Shown here piece by piece: positions 25,370-35,488 of a stretch of 64,000 bases of DNA. Source of the stretch: Sphingomonas limnosediminicola. Lineage in GTDB: Bacteria; Pseudomonadota; Alphaproteobacteria; Sphingomonadales; Sphingomonadaceae. The stretch lies in assembly GCF_039537965.1 (NCBI RefSeq), contig NZ_BAABBM010000001.1, positions 124,001 through 188,000 of the forward strand, in the 5' to 3' direction. Under the pieces are notes generated by a model. The model saw only the letters and a list, made by a program, of their open reading frames with translations, ran no database searches and was not told where the DNA came from. The translations under genes and the position numbers were made by a program. Positions within the stretch are counted from its first letter, which is position 1; every line of letters starts with the position of its first letter.

Positions 25370-28237
25370 ATGAAGCGGACCACGATCCTTCGCGCCAGCG
25401 TGGCATTTGCTGCTCTGGCTACCGCAACTACTGAGGCCCAGGCGCAAAGCACGCTTCCGCCGCCCGACGTTGCAACCGGACAGGCGTCGCCAGCCGGACC
25501 GGCTGCCGCCGCTCCCTCCGAAGGCGATATCGTCATCACCGGTTCGCGCATCCGCCGCAATCCGCTCGATCTCGACGCTCCGCGCGTCTTCATCGACCAG
25601 GCCGATATCGCCAAGACCGGCCTCAACTCCGTCAACGACGTCCTTCAGCGCCTGCCGAGCTCCGGCGGCGGTCTCAACAGCAAGTTCAACAACTCCGGCA
25701 ACCTCGGCAATCCGCCTGACGGCGGCGGCGTCGGCGCCGGTGCCGCCGAAGTCGACCTCCGCTATCTCGGCTCGCGCCGCGTTCTCGTGCTGGTCGATGG
25801 CCTTCGCTACGTGAACGGCGCTTCGGCCTCCGGCGTCCCGGGTTCGACCGATCTCAACTCCATCCCGGAGAGCGCGATCGAGCGCGTCGAAGTGCTGCAG
25901 GACGGCGCGTCGGCGATTTACGGCTCCGACGCCATTGCGGGCGTCGTCAACATCATCACCAAGCACCGCCAGAAGGGCTTCATCGGAAGCGCCCAGGCGA
26001 GCGGCTACTGGCAGGAAGGCGACGGCTTCACCCAGAATTACCAGCTGAGCTGGGGCAACGGCAGCAGCGGACCGCTACAGGTCGTCGTCGGCGGCAACTA
26101 TGTGAAGCAGAAGGGCGTCTCGGCAGGCGATCGCGCGATCTCCGCTTTCCCCGCGCCCTATGCGACGAGCTGCTTTGCGGGCGGCTGCTCCAGCTTCCTG
26201 CCGAACGGCCGCTATACCGGTGCGATCTTCCCCAATGGCGACGACGAAACGCTGATCAGCGCACCGACCAGCACTCCGACGATCGGGAATTTCCGCGACT
26301 TTAACAGCCCGGCCGATCGCTTCAACTTCGCGCCCTACAACTATCTCCAGATTCCGCTGGAGCGGTTCGGTGTGTTTGCCAATCTGAAGTATGACCTGTC
26401 GGCGGACATTCACTTCTCCGCCAAGGGCATCTGGAACCGGCGCAAGTCGTCGAACCAGGCCGCCCCGCTGCCATTCGGCATCGGTGTCGCCGCCGGCATT
26501 ACCCCGGTCCTCGACAACACGACGATCGACGCCAGCAACCCCTACAATCCGTTTGGCGTGACGCTCGATTCGAGCAACTTCGACTTCATCCTTCGTCGCT
26601 TCGTCGAAGGCGGCCCGCGCCGATTCTACCAGACCGTCGACACTGCCTATGGCGTTGCGACGCTCGATGGCCGGTTCAGCCTGCTGAACCAAGATTGGTA
26701 CTGGGACATCAACGGCATCTACGGCCAGAACAAAGCCAAGCAGACGATGTACGGCAACATCAACTCGAACAATCTGCGGATTGCTTTGGGTCCTGTAGCC
26801 ACGTGCGCCGCAACCGCGGGCTGCGTGCCATTCAACTTCTTCGGCGGCGCTGGGTCCATCACGCAGTCGATGATGGACTATGTGACGTTCGTTCAGCACG
26901 ACAAGAGCAAGCAGAAGACCTGGGACTTCACGGGCAACCTGTCGGGTAAGCTGTTCGAGTTGCCGGGCGGTCCCCTCGGTCTCGCGCTCGGCGTCGAATA
27001 TCGTGACCTGAGCGGCAGCTTCACTCCGGATCCGATCGTTGCGGCCGGCTTTAGCTCTGACATTCCGGCGCAGCCGACCGGCGGCAAGTACAACGTCAAG
27101 GAGGCCTACGCGGAGATCAATGCGCCGCTGCTCTCCAACCTGCCGGGAGCCGAGCTCCTCGAGCTTAACGCGGCAGCGCGCATCTCCGACTATTCGACCT
27201 CGGGTTCGACCACGACCTTCAAGGGGGGGGTGAACTGGAAGCCGGTCAAGGTGCTCCGCCTGCGCGGCTCGTACGCCGAAGGTTTCCGCGCCCCGTCGAT
27301 CGGCGAATTGTTCGGAAGCCAGTCACGCTTCGACCAGGCGATCAGTGATCCCTGCTCGAACGACAGCACTGCGCCGCGTACGTTCCTCAACGACCCGACC
27401 GTGCGCGCGAACTGCATCGCGGCCGGCGTTCCGGCCGGCGGCACCTATCAGCAGGCAAACCCGCAGATCTCGGTGCTAGTCGGTGGCAACGAGAACCTCA
27501 AGCCGGAAACATCGAAGAGCTGGGTATTCGGCGGCGTGCTGAGCCCGGCCGCGTTCCCGGGTCTCTCGATCGAGTACAACCACTACAACATCAAGATAAA
27601 CGGTGCGATTCAGTCGGTTGACGCCAACGTCACGCTGACGAATTGCGTCGTGTTGAACGACCCGACTGCTTGCGCTCTGGTCAGCCGCGCTTCGCCCAGC
27701 GGCCAGCTCACCCAGGTGGTTGGCCTGTTACAGAATATCGCGTCGATCAGCACCAAGGGTAACGACCTCAACGTTGCTTACCGCTTCCCGAAGAACCGCT
27801 TCGGCACCTTCGGCTTCACCTGGAACAACACGTGGCTCGAGAAATTTGATGTCGTCGTGCCGATCCAGGGCGGCACGCAGCTGATCGATCGCCTCGGCAC
27901 GGAGCAAGGTAGTCCGTCGCAGGGCTTCCCGAAGTGGAAGTCGATTGTCGCTCTCGATTGGGACACCGACGAGTTCGGCGCGACGGTCACCGGGCGCTAC
28001 GTCTCGCACCTTCTCGAAGCTGACCAGCACGTGATGGGCGACCGTATGTACACCGATCTTCAGCTCCGCTGGTCACCGCGCTTCTGGGGCGACCGGATCA
28101 GCGCGGCCGTCGGTGCGAACAACCTGTTCAACATCAAGACGCCGGGTTGCAACACCTGCGACCTGAACAACATGGATCCGACGATGTACGATGTTCCGGG
28201 CCGCTATTTCTACGCTCGGATCGGTGTGAAGTACTGA
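25370..28237 (+). CDS. TonB-dependent outer-membrane receptor
   Basis: The 955-residue protein has a signal peptide (ending TEAQAQ), a Pro/Ala linker and the plug start [16 protein letters not shown]. The plug continues with [14 protein letters not shown] and [28 protein letters not shown] long beta-barrel ends in [13 protein letters not shown] with the aromatic C-terminus needed for outer-membrane insertion. There is no clear TonB-independent marker for the substrate. The loop-rich 900-1000-residue form is common in sphingomonads, often for peptides or glycans. GGGGGAAAT precedes the start; a terminator follows. Confidence 0.93.
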   Translation: MKRTTILRASVAFAALATATTEAQAQSTLPPPDVATGQASPAGPAAAAPSEGDIVITGSRIRRNPLDLDAPRVFIDQADIAKTGLNSVNDVLQRLPSSGGGLNSKFNNSGNLGNPPDGGGVGAGAAEVDLRYLGSRRVLVLVDGLRYVNGASASGVPGSTDLNSIPESAIERVEVLQDGASAIYGSDAIAGVVNIITKHRQKGFIGSAQASGYWQEGDGFTQNYQLSWGNGSSGPLQVVVGGNYVKQKGVSAGDRAISAFPAPYATSCFAGGCSSFLPNGRYTGAIFPNGDDETLISAPTSTPTIGNFRDFNSPADRFNFAPYNYLQIPLERFGVFANLKYDLSADIHFSAKGIWNRRKSSNQAAPLPFGIGVAAGITPVLDNTTIDASNPYNPFGVTLDSSNFDFILRRFVEGGPRRFYQTVDTAYGVATLDGRFSLLNQDWYWDINGIYGQNKAKQTMYGNINSNNLRIALGPVATCAATAGCVPFNFFGGAGSITQSMMDYVTFVQHDKSKQKTWDFTGNLSGKLFELPGGPLGLALGVEYRDLSGSFTPDPIVAAGFSSDIPAQPTGGKYNVKEAYAEINAPLLSNLPGAELLELNAAARISDYSTSGSTTTFKGGVNWKPVKVLRLRGSYAEGFRAPSIGELFGSQSRFDQAISDPCSNDSTAPRTFLNDPTVRANCIAAGVPAGGTYQQANPQISVLVGGNENLKPETSKSWVFGGVLSPAAFPGLSIEYNHYNIKINGAIQSVDANVTLTNCVVLNDPTACALVSRASPSGQLTQVVGLLQNIASISTKGNDLNVAYRFPKNRFGTFGFTWNNTWLEKFDVVVPIQGGTQLIDRLGTEQGSPSQGFPKWKSIVALDWDTDEFGATVTGRYVSHLLEADQHVMGDRMYTDLQLRWSPRFWGDRISAAVGANNLFNIKTPGCNTCDLNNMDPTMYDVPGRYFYARIGVKY

Positions 28238-28262
28238 GACTGAAGCAGTTCGTCACGGAAGG

Positions 28263-28299
28263 GGGCGGTCCGGTTCATTCCGGGCCGCCCTTCTCTTTT
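28263..28299 (+). terminator. Rho-independent terminator after TonB receptor
   Basis: GGGCGG-T-CCGG pairs with CCGG-G-CCGCCC around a TTCATT loop, followed by TTCTCTTTT. It starts 25 bp after the receptor stop and separates it from clpP. Confidence 0.8.
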
Positions 28300-28410
28300 A
28301 GCCGTCCCGCGGTTGGCTCGGATGGGGCGGCCAATAGAAGCCTAGCCGCCTTGAACCTTTCCCTTTTCGCGCCGATGTAGGTGCCACAAGCAACAAAGGA
28401 TCCGCTTCCC

Positions 28411-29067
28411 GTGATTGACCATCAGGACATCGTTTCGCAGCTCGTCCCCATCGTTATCGAGCAATCCAACCGGGGCGAGCGCAGCTTCGACATCTATTCG
28501 CGGCTGCTGCGCGAACGCATCGTCTTCATCACGGGCGCGGTCGAGGACCACATGGCCTCGCTCGTCACCGCCCAGCTGTTGTTCCTTGAATCGGAAAACC
28601 CGAAGAAGGACATCTTCATGTACATCAACAGCCCGGGCGGCGTGGTCACCGCGGGGCTCGCGATCCACGACACGATGCAATACATCCGGCCGAAGATCAG
28701 CACGGTCTGCATCGGCCAGGCCGCGTCGATGGGCAGCTTCCTGCTCGCCGCCGGTGAGCCGGGCATGCGCGTCGCGCTGACCAACAGCCGCATCATGGTC
28801 CACCAGCCGTCGGGCGGCGCCCAGGGCATGGCCTCGGACATCGAGATCCAGGCGCGCGAGATCCTGCGCATGCGCCAGCGCCTGAACGAGCTCTACGCCA
28901 AGTATACGGGTCAATCGATCGAGGACATCGAGAAGGCCATGGACCGCGACAAGTTCCTCGAAGCGGACGAGGCGAAGGCGTTCGGCCTCATCGACGAAGT
29001 CTTCGACAAGCGCCCCGACGCGGGCGAGGATGCCGGCACCGGGGCCGGAGACGTCACCCCGGCCTAA
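28411..29067 (+). CDS. clpP: ATP-dependent Clp protease proteolytic subunit
   Basis: The ClpP peptidase has its Ser in [12 protein letters not shown], His in IMVHQPSGG and a downstream Asp. [22 protein letters not shown] is the usual substrate-groove region. GTG 28411 (218 residues) has AAGGA upstream; a GTG ten codons earlier lacks one. In most alphaproteobacteria tig, clpP and clpX are adjacent. Here four genes' worth of DNA separates clpP from tig, and clpX does not follow. The C-terminal 20 residues are Gly/Ala/Asp-rich. Confidence 0.93.
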   Translation: MIDHQDIVSQLVPIVIEQSNRGERSFDIYSRLLRERIVFITGAVEDHMASLVTAQLLFLESENPKKDIFMYINSPGGVVTAGLAIHDTMQYIRPKISTVCIGQAASMGSFLLAAGEPGMRVALTNSRIMVHQPSGGAQGMASDIEIQAREILRMRQRLNELYAKYTGQSIEDIEKAMDRDKFLEADEAKAFGLIDEVFDKRPDAGEDAGTGAGDVTPA

Positions 29068-29082
29068 AGCAATCGGTAATGG

Positions 29083-29109
29083 AGCGCCCGGCGTTGGCCG
29101 CCGGGCGCT
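29083..29109. terminator. Stem-loop between clpP and a converging gene
   Basis: AGCGCCCGGCG pairs perfectly with CGCCGGGCGCT (11 bp) around TTGGC, 15 bp after the clpP stop and 10 bp from the end of the minus-strand gene. There is no long T tract, but its position fits a shared terminator. Confidence 0.6.
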
Positions 29110-29119
29110 GGACTTCGGA

Positions 29120-29596
29120 TTATCGCGTAAACACCAGCACTTCTGTGGGCGCGCCCTTCATGCCGACATATGTGCGCTTCAGCGTCAGTTGCTTGCCGTC
29201 AGCGGAGATGGTCGCGACCGACTTGACGGTCGTCTTGCCCTTCAAGCTCGACGTCGCCCTGATCTCCCGTCCGCTCACGCAGGTCAGGCTGACGCTGTCG
29301 GCGTTAGGGCTTCCGGTCATAGGGACGGTCTTACCGTCGCAGCCCGCCGAGTAAGCAAGGCTCATGTCCTTGCCTTTCCCGTTCTTGCCGCTCGACTTGA
29401 GCGAGAGCTTGCCGCCCGAAAAGTCGTAGATCCGCGTCTCGCTCATTTCCTTGCCCGCAGCGCCCCATTTGGATGCCTTGGCATTAAGGTGCCAAGTTCC
29501 GTTCCAAAGCTTGCCGTCAGGCGGCGATGCGTTTGCGGCCGACACGGAAAACATGCCTGAAGCCAAAGTGAGCAAAAGCGTCGAATGTCTGATCAT
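29120..29596 (-). CDS. Small secreted protein of unknown function
   Basis: The 158-residue protein has a signal peptide (cleavage near SAANA) and starts at 29596 behind GGGGGAAGG. The mature part starts with DGKLWNGTWHLNAKASKWG and is built of Lys-rich beta strands (GGKLSLKSSGKNGKGKD), suggesting a small beta-barrel such as a lipocalin-like fold. No family was recognised with certainty. It diverges from the amidohydrolase gene, with an operator-like palindrome between them. Confidence 0.65.
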   Translation of the reverse strand: MIRHSTLLLTLASGMFSVSAANASPPDGKLWNGTWHLNAKASKWGAAGKEMSETRIYDFSGGKLSLKSSGKNGKGKDMSLAYSAGCDGKTVPMTGSPNADSVSLTCVSGREIRATSSLKGKTTVKSVATISADGKQLTLKRTYVGMKGAPTEVLVFTR

Positions 29597-29684
29597 GGCC
29601 TTCCCCCGAAATAGAGAAACAGGCCGCCGACCGACTCGGTTTGGCGACCTTGGACCTATACGGCGCCCCGATGACGCCGGTAAG

Positions 29685-29700
29685 TGAACGTTGGTTCACG
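29685..29700. promoter_or_regulatory. Operator-like palindrome
   Basis: GTGAAC-GTTG-GTTCAC is a perfect 6-bp inverted repeat with a 4-bp spacer. It lies in the 124-bp gap between divergent genes and ends 20 bp before the amidohydrolase start. This form suits a dimeric repressor such as a TetR-type protein, but no regulator gene is adjacent. Confidence 0.45.
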
Positions 29701-29720
29701 AGTGAGATGGGGGATCTGCG

Positions 29721-30998
29721 ATGATATGTCGGTTGGCTCTGGCCGCGGCCGCGGCGCTATTGTCCGGATCGCTGGCTTCCGCCCAAACGCTCGATGTCCG
29801 TGCAGGCCGGCTTATTGATCCCCAGGCTGCGCGGGTCCTGACCGACCAGCGAATCTACATCATGGACGGAAGGATCGTCTCGGTTGCGCCCTGGAAAGCT
29901 GCGGATGGGCCAGCCGCCGTCGACTGGTCCGGCTACACCGTGTTGCCCGGCCTGATCGACCTCCACACGCACATTGCCGACGGCGCCACCGAGAGTAACG
30001 ATCCCGCCGATCCCCTGAAGAAAACGGAAGCCGCGACTATCCTCAAGGCCGTACCTGCGGCGATGACGATGCTCCGCGCCGGCTTCACCACCGTGCGTGA
30101 CGTCGGCGTCTATCGGGGGCTCACGGATGTCGCGCTCCGCGACGTGATCAATGCTGGAGACGTCCAGGGTCCACGCATGTTCGTCGCGGGCGGATACATC
30201 ACGACGCCGGGGGGAGGCGGGGAGATCGACGCGCTCGCCCACGACATCCCGATTCCCGAAGCCTTCCGCATGGGCGAGGTTCACAATGCGGCCGATGCCC
30301 GCGACCGCGCGCGATACTTCCTCGATCACGGCGCCGACTTTATCAAGCTGATCGCGACCGGCGCGGTGCTCGCGATCGGGAGCGAGCCCGGCGCGCTGGA
30401 ACTCTCGCCCGAAGAGATGAAGGCCGCGTGCGACGAGGCGAAGCTGCGTGGCAGCTACTGTATCGCCCACGCCCATGGCGCCGAGGGCATCAAGGCCGCC
30501 ATCCGCGCCGGCGCGCGCACCATCGAGCATGCCAGCTACCTCGACGCGGAAGGCATTGCGCTCGCCAAGAAGTACGGCGTCTGGCTCGACATGGACATCT
30601 ACAACGGCGACTGGATCGAGGAGGTCGGCACCAAGCAAGGCTGGCCCGCCGAATATCTCCGCAAGAATCGCGAGACCACCAACGTCCAGCGCCGGGGCTT
30701 CGCCGCCGCCGTCAAAGCAGGCGCCAAGCTGACCTTTGGCACCGACGCCGCCGTCTATCCCTACGGCCTCGGCGGACGGCAGTTCGCCTACATGGTCCGC
30801 TACGGCATGACGCCGATGCAGGCCATTCAGGCCGCGACGACGGAAGCGGCGCGGGCGCTCGACAAGGAAGGACAGTTGGGATCGCTTGTGCCTGGGGCGT
30901 ACGGCGACCTCATTGCTGTCCGCGGCGACCCGCTCACCGACATCCGCCTGCTCGAAAAGGTCGACGGCGTCGTGAAGGCAGGGAAGTTGATTCACTAG
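29721..30998 (+). CDS. Secreted amidohydrolase (imidazolonepropionase/prolidase-like)
   Basis: The 425-residue metal-dependent hydrolase has a signal peptide (ending SLASAQ). The metal pair HTH lies in LPGLIDLHTHIADG. The probable carboxylated Lys is in FIKLIATGAV, the His residues in IAHAHG and TIEHASYL, and the last Asp in TFGTDAAV. This set matches exported Xaa-Pro dipeptidase/aryldialkylphosphatase-like amidohydrolases. The peptide or lactam substrate is not evident. It is transcribed away from the small secreted protein, with a palindrome just ahead. Confidence 0.87.
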   Translation: MICRLALAAAAALLSGSLASAQTLDVRAGRLIDPQAARVLTDQRIYIMDGRIVSVAPWKAADGPAAVDWSGYTVLPGLIDLHTHIADGATESNDPADPLKKTEAATILKAVPAAMTMLRAGFTTVRDVGVYRGLTDVALRDVINAGDVQGPRMFVAGGYITTPGGGGEIDALAHDIPIPEAFRMGEVHNAADARDRARYFLDHGADFIKLIATGAVLAIGSEPGALELSPEEMKAACDEAKLRGSYCIAHAHGAEGIKAAIRAGARTIEHASYLDAEGIALAKKYGVWLDMDIYNGDWIEEVGTKQGWPAEYLRKNRETTNVQRRGFAAAVKAGAKLTFGTDAAVYPYGLGGRQFAYMVRYGMTPMQAIQAATTEAARALDKEGQLGSLVPGAYGDLIAVRGDPLTDIRLLEKVDGVVKAGKLIH

Positions 30999-31070
30999 TA
31001 CCGGGGCTGGCCTCCCGCAGTGCGCGTGCAAGCGACAGCTAAGGGATGCACCGTCAATTCACTGGCCCCT

Positions 31071-31104
31071 AAAAAAAGGGCGGGAGTGCCTGAGCACCCC
31101 CGCC
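31071..31104 (-). terminator. Rho-independent terminator, minus strand
   Basis: On the reverse strand GGCGGGGGTGC pairs with GCACTCCCGCC around TCAG (one mismatch) and is followed by CTTTTTTT, a textbook terminator. No minus-strand gene lies immediately upstream, so it may be left from a lost gene or may stop antisense transcription. Its right arm overlaps the start of a decayed plus-strand gene. Confidence 0.7.
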
Positions 31105-31647
31105 GGAGCCGATCGACTTCGCGCCCGTCCCGCGCTGGCGCAACCGTCGCGGCGGCTGGTCGGAGCAGACCCAGCGCGACTTTATCGCTTGCCTTCAGCG
31201 CACCGGCTCCGTTGCTGCCTCGGCGCGCGTGGTCGGCATGACCCCCAGCACGGCCTATCGCCTGCTCACGGTCGAGGGCGCGGAAAGCTTCGCCTGGGAC
31301 AAGGCCTTTGAGAAAGATCTAGGGCGGCTGCGCGAAGATTCGCTCGATCGCGCGCTCAACGGGGCGCTCGTCCCGGTGTACGCAAGGGACGGCTGGTCCG
31401 CGTCGAGCATCGCCGCAGCGACCGTCTCGAGATCGCCTTGCTCGGCAACCGCAACCGCAACATCGACTGGTACCGCCAAGGCGCGCTACGCCGTCACGTC
31501 TTCAAGATGGAATTGAAGGCTTCGGACGAGCAATGAGCGGAGAAAAGGCGGCGCGAAGAAGAAGCGGAGCGCGTCTACGACGAGGAGCTGCAGCGCATGC
31601 TCGACAAGGCCAAAGCCATGAGCGCGCCGCGCATTCCGCGGCTCTAA
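31092..31647 (+). pseudogene. Decayed HTH-containing gene
   Basis: A coding trace can be followed across frames. It begins near TGAGCACC (ATG lost). A run of five C instead of four breaks the frame. It reads FAPVPRWRNRRGGWSEQTQ and an HTH-like RTGSVAASARVVGMTPSTAY, then shifts frame after LVPVY (near 31380) into RKGRLVRVEHRRSDRL. An in-frame TGA follows DEQ near 31535, and the remnant ends in MSAPRIPRL at the TAA 31645. At least four lesions make it non-functional. The protein family is not named with certainty. Confidence 0.75.
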
Positions 31648-31696
31648 AGTCACAGGAAAAGTGCCGCTCACCGTGACCTTAATGACCGCAAGCCAT

Positions 31697-31711
31697 GTTC
31701 CTCTCTTGTTC
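31697..31711. promoter_or_regulatory. LexA (SOS) box of recA
   Basis: GTTC-CTCTCTT-GTTC fits the alphaproteobacterial LexA operator GTTC-N7-GTTC exactly. It lies 98 bp before the recA start and is followed by GGTGGAAC. It predicts SOS induction of recA. Confidence 0.8.
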
Positions 31712-31808
31712 TGGTGGAACAAATGCGATACGCAAACCCATCGACGCGGAGGCTCGGCCGCTTGAAATGCTCATTTGAGCGCTTGCATTGATGAGGGAGT
31801 CAGCGGAC

Positions 31809-32888
31809 ATGGCGGCACAATTGAAAGTCATCGGTAACACAATGGAATCCCCCAGTATGGATCGGCAGAAGGCGCTCGAAGCGGCGCTCGCCCAGATTGA
31901 TCGCGCGTTCGGCAAGGGCTCGGCAATGAAGCTCGGCAGCCGGGAGAAAATGGAGGTCGAGACGATCTCGACCGGAAGTCTCGGTCTCGACATCGCGCTT
32001 GGCGTCGGCGGTCTTCCGCGCGGACGTGTCATTGAGATTTACGGACCCGAAAGCTCGGGCAAGACGACGCTGGCCCTGCACGCGATTGCCGAAGCGCAGC
32101 GCGGCGGCGGAACGGCGGCCTTCGTGGATGCCGAGCATGCGCTCGACCCGGCCTATGCCAAGAAGCTCGGCGTCGACATCGACGAGCTGATCGTGTCGCA
32201 GCCGGATACCGGCGAGCAGGCGCTCGAGATCGTCGACACGCTCGTGCGGTCGAACGCGATCGACGTGCTGGTGGTGGACTCGGTCGCGGCGCTGGTGCCG
32301 CGTGCCGAGATCGAAGGCGAGATGGGCGACAGCCACGTCGGCCTTCAGGCACGCCTGATGAGCCAGGCGCTGCGCAAGCTGACCGGCTCGATCAGCCGTT
32401 CGCAATGCATGGTTATCTTCATCAATCAGGTACGGATGAAGATCGGTGTCATGTACGGCAATCCGGAAACGACGACGGGCGGTAACGCGCTCAAATTCTA
32501 CGCGTCTGTCCGTCTCGACATCCGCCGCACGGGCCAGATCAAGGACCGCGACGATATCATCGGCAACACGACGCGCGTGAAGGTCGTGAAGAATAAGGTC
32601 GCGCCGCCGTTCAAGCAGGTCGAATTCGATATCATGTACGGCGAGGGCGTGTCGAAGGTCGGCGAAATCCTCGACCTCGGCGTCAAGGCCGGACTGGTCG
32701 AGAAGTCGGGCGCCTGGTTCAGCTATGATTCAATCCGGATTGGTCAGGGCCGCGAGAACGCCAAGACCTATCTCAAGGAAAATCCCGACGTCGCGCAGCG
32801 GATCGAGAATGCCATTCGCGGCAAGACTGAAGAAGTCGGCGAAGCGCTGATGGTCGGTCCGAGCGACGAAGGCGACGCTGCCGAATAA
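31809..32888 (+). CDS. recA: Recombinase RecA
   Basis: The 359-residue recombinase has Walker [10 protein letters not shown], Walker [10 protein letters not shown], loop L1 around [22 protein letters not shown] (split here by the MAW motif position) and loop L2 in [17 protein letters not shown]. The acidic C-terminus ends in [11 protein letters not shown] 31809 has GAGGGAG upstream; ATG 31791 and TTG 31788 are poorer. The LexA box upstream implies SOS control. The gene ends 3 bp before the stop of the converging MFS gene. Confidence 0.97.
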   Translation: MAAQLKVIGNTMESPSMDRQKALEAALAQIDRAFGKGSAMKLGSREKMEVETISTGSLGLDIALGVGGLPRGRVIEIYGPESSGKTTLALHAIAEAQRGGGTAAFVDAEHALDPAYAKKLGVDIDELIVSQPDTGEQALEIVDTLVRSNAIDVLVVDSVAALVPRAEIEGEMGDSHVGLQARLMSQALRKLTGSISRSQCMVIFINQVRMKIGVMYGNPETTTGGNALKFYASVRLDIRRTGQIKDRDDIIGNTTRVKVVKNKVAPPFKQVEFDIMYGEGVSKVGEILDLGVKAGLVEKSGAWFSYDSIRIGQGRENAKTYLKENPDVAQRIENAIRGKTEEVGEALMVGPSDEGDAAE

Positions 32889-32891
32889 GCT

Positions 32892-34157
32892 TTAGCCGAA
32901 ATCCTCGGGCACGCAGGGCGGCTCTTCGCGGGACTCGATCCGTGCGAAGAGCCGCTTTGGTTCCGTCAGCAGGATGAGGATGAAGCCACCCGTCGCGCAT
33001 AGTGCCGTTCCGATCACGAACGGGCCGGGCGTCCCATCGAACTGCTGTCCGATGACGAACCCGATCGCCGCAGCGCCGACAGTGCTCACGACCCCCTGGA
33101 CGGAGGAAGCTGTGCCGGCGATCGGCGCCATGTTTTCCATCGCCAGCGTGCCGAGATTCGACGAGGCGAATGCGAAACTGCCCATCGTTAACCCCTGCAG
33201 CACAATGAAGGTCCAGATCGTTTCCTGGCCCGTGATCAAGACCATCGCGTGGACCGCCGTGATCAGCGCGAGAGCGAGCGAAGCGGTATGACCCACGCGG
33301 CGGAGCCCGAACCGGCCCACGATGCGCGAATTGAGATAGGACGCTACCGCCATCGGTGCTGCGATGCTGGCAAAGACGAGGCCGATAAAGCGGCCTTCAT
33401 GAAAGGCATCGAAGACGATCTGCTGGATCGAGGAGATGTAGGCGATCAGCGCCGAGAAGCTGACCGTCATCGCCAGCGTGTATCCCAGCGACTTGCGGTC
33501 GCGCAGGGTCTCCAGCATTGCCCGGCCCATCGACTGGAATTCCAGTGACCGCCGAAACTCCGGGTGGAGCGTCTCGGGCAGGCGCAGCCAGGACCAGGCG
33601 AGCATGATGAGCGCATAAGCGCCGAGAACGATGAAGATAGCCCGCCACGACGCTACGAGCAGGATCAGTTGGCCAATGTTGGGCGCCAGTACGGGGACCA
33701 GCATGAAGGTCATGAAGACGAGGCTCATGACGCGGGCCATTGCTTCCGCTTCGAACAGGTCGCGGACCATGGCGATGACGAGCACGCGGGTCACCGCGGC
33801 CGAAGCGCCCATCGCCGCTCGCCCAGCGATCAGCAGCGGGAAACTCCCGGCGAATCCGCACAGCAGCGCGAACAAGCCGTACAGCGCCACGCCGATGGCG
33901 AGTGTCGGCTTACGTCCGAAACGGTCCGAAATCGGGCCCCATACGAGCTGCGTGGATGCGAAGCCCAGGAAGTAGGCGATCACGATCAGCTGCCGGTCGT
34001 TTTCGCGTGCAATGCCGAGCGATCGGCCGATGTCGGGAAGCGCCGGGATCATCGCATCGATTGCGAAGGCGTTGAGCGCCATTAGACCGGCGAGCATCAC
34101 CGTCATCTCGCGCGCGCCGGGGCGCTTCACGCCGTCCTGAAAAGCCGAGTCGAACAT
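32892..34157 (-). CDS. MFS multidrug efflux transporter, Bcr/CflA type
   Basis: The 421-residue protein has 12 predicted membrane spans. AIDAMIPALPDIGRSLG in the first helix, the motif-A loop GPISDRFGRKPTL and the antiporter-type GRAAMGASAAVTRVL helix match the Bcr/CflA drug-resistance family. It likely exports drugs in exchange for protons. The start at 34157 (MFDSAFQDG) gives the normal N-terminus; the longer frame overlaps the promoter of the divergent M24 peptidase. Confidence 0.9.
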   Translation of the reverse strand: MFDSAFQDGVKRPGAREMTVMLAGLMALNAFAIDAMIPALPDIGRSLGIARENDRQLIVIAYFLGFASTQLVWGPISDRFGRKPTLAIGVALYGLFALLCGFAGSFPLLIAGRAAMGASAAVTRVLVIAMVRDLFEAEAMARVMSLVFMTFMLVPVLAPNIGQLILLVASWRAIFIVLGAYALIMLAWSWLRLPETLHPEFRRSLEFQSMGRAMLETLRDRKSLGYTLAMTVSFSALIAYISSIQQIVFDAFHEGRFIGLVFASIAAPMAVASYLNSRIVGRFGLRRVGHTASLALALITAVHAMVLITGQETIWTFIVLQGLTMGSFAFASSNLGTLAMENMAPIAGTASSVQGVVSTVGAAAIGFVIGQQFDGTPGPFVIGTALCATGGFILILLTEPKRLFARIESREEPPCVPEDFG

Positions 34158-34222
34158 GGGAGCGCGCCTGCTGGCCGATTGGGCGGAGCCGTGCAACAGT
34201 AGCGCGGCAGGAGGGCACACGA

Positions 34223-35485
34223 ATGATTCACGCGCGCATCAACCGGCGTCGATTGCTGCAGGGCGGGGCGGCGGTTGCCGCCGTAACGACGGTGCCACTG
34301 ACCCGGGTCATGGCACAGGCGGCCGCCGAGCTACCTTCGATACGGATCCCGCCGCCCATTTCGAGCGCGGAGCGCGTGGCGCGGCTCGCGAAGGCGCGAA
34401 CGCTGATGCAGAAGGCCGGCATGGGCGCGGTCATCGTCGAGGCTGGGCCGAGCCTCGACTACCTGACCGGCATCCAATGGTGGCGCAGCGAGCGGTTGAC
34501 CGCGGTCGTCATTCCAGCGGTCGGCAAGCCGATTGTGGTCACGCCATTCTTCGAGGAGCCGAGCATCAAGGAGATGCTCGACGTCCCGGCCGAAATTCGC
34601 ACTTGGCAGGAGGACGAGGAGCCGCTGAAGCTCGTCGCCGATTTCCTGCGCGAGCGCGGCGTCGCGAAGCAGCCGATCGGCTTCGAGGAAACCAGCCGGT
34701 TTTTCATCGAGGACAGGCTGCAGAAGCAGCTTCCGGCAACGCAGATCGTCAGCGCGAACCCAGTCATTCGGGCCCAGCGGATGATTAAGTCGCCTGCCGA
34801 GCTAGCGCTGATGCAGGCCGCGGCGGACATCACGCTCGCATCCCTGCGCTATGCCGGTCAACGCACTCGCGAAGGGATGACTCCAGCCGATATCGATGCG
34901 CTCATCGGCGCGGCGCACAAAAAGCTCGGCGGTGCGTACGACGGAGGGCTCGTCCTGATTGGCGAGGCCTCTGCCTATCCGCACGGGAGCCACAAGCCGC
35001 AGTCGGTGAAGCGCGGCGAGGTCGTCCTGATGGACGTCGGCTGCTCCGTCCACGGCTATCAGTCGGACATCTCACGTAGCTTCATCTTCGGCGCCGACCC
35101 GACACCCGAGCAGAGTAAGGTCGCGTCACAAGTGCGGCGGGGACAGGATATTGCGATGGCCGCAGCGAAGGTCGGGGCACCCGCGGGCAGCGTCGATGAC
35201 GCCGTCCGCCATGCCTACGAAAGCTGGGGCTATGGTCCGGGCTACAAGCTGCCGGGAACACCGCATCGCACGGGCCATGGGATCGGCATGGAAGGGCACG
35301 AACCGGTTAACCTGGTGCACGGCGAAATGACGGCGCTCGCGCCCGGCATGTGCTTCTCGAATGAGCCGGGCATCTATCTGCCCGGCAAGTTCGGCATCCG
35401 CTTCGAGGACTGTTTCCACATGACAGCGAGCGGACCGAAGTTCTTCACAACGCCGCCGGTAAGCATGGACCGGCCGTTCGACTAA
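34223..35485 (+). CDS. Tat-exported M24 family Xaa-Pro peptidase
   Basis: The 420-residue protein begins with INRRRLLQGGAAVAA, a twin-arginine signal. The M24 pita-bread domain keeps its metal ligands: Asp in LMDVGCSVHG, Asp in QSDISRSF, His in HRTGHGIGMEGH, Glu in NEPGIYLPG and Glu in RFEDCF. An N-terminal creatinase-like domain covers about residues 50-190. It probably cleaves Xaa-Pro peptides in the periplasm. AGGAGGG precedes ATG 34223. The amidohydrolase at 29.7 kb may act on similar peptides. Confidence 0.9.
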   Translation: MIHARINRRRLLQGGAAVAAVTTVPLTRVMAQAAAELPSIRIPPPISSAERVARLAKARTLMQKAGMGAVIVEAGPSLDYLTGIQWWRSERLTAVVIPAVGKPIVVTPFFEEPSIKEMLDVPAEIRTWQEDEEPLKLVADFLRERGVAKQPIGFEETSRFFIEDRLQKQLPATQIVSANPVIRAQRMIKSPAELALMQAAADITLASLRYAGQRTREGMTPADIDALIGAAHKKLGGAYDGGLVLIGEASAYPHGSHKPQSVKRGEVVLMDVGCSVHGYQSDISRSFIFGADPTPEQSKVASQVRRGQDIAMAAAKVGAPAGSVDDAVRHAYESWGYGPGYKLPGTPHRTGHGIGMEGHEPVNLVHGEMTALAPGMCFSNEPGIYLPGKFGIRFEDCFHMTASGPKFFTTPPVSMDRPFD

Positions 35486-35488
35486 GCG

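Noticed and set aside
29757..31031. 424-codon minus-strand frame opposite the amidohydrolase
   Set aside because: Antisense shadow of a gene with an intact active site; no start signal or family features.
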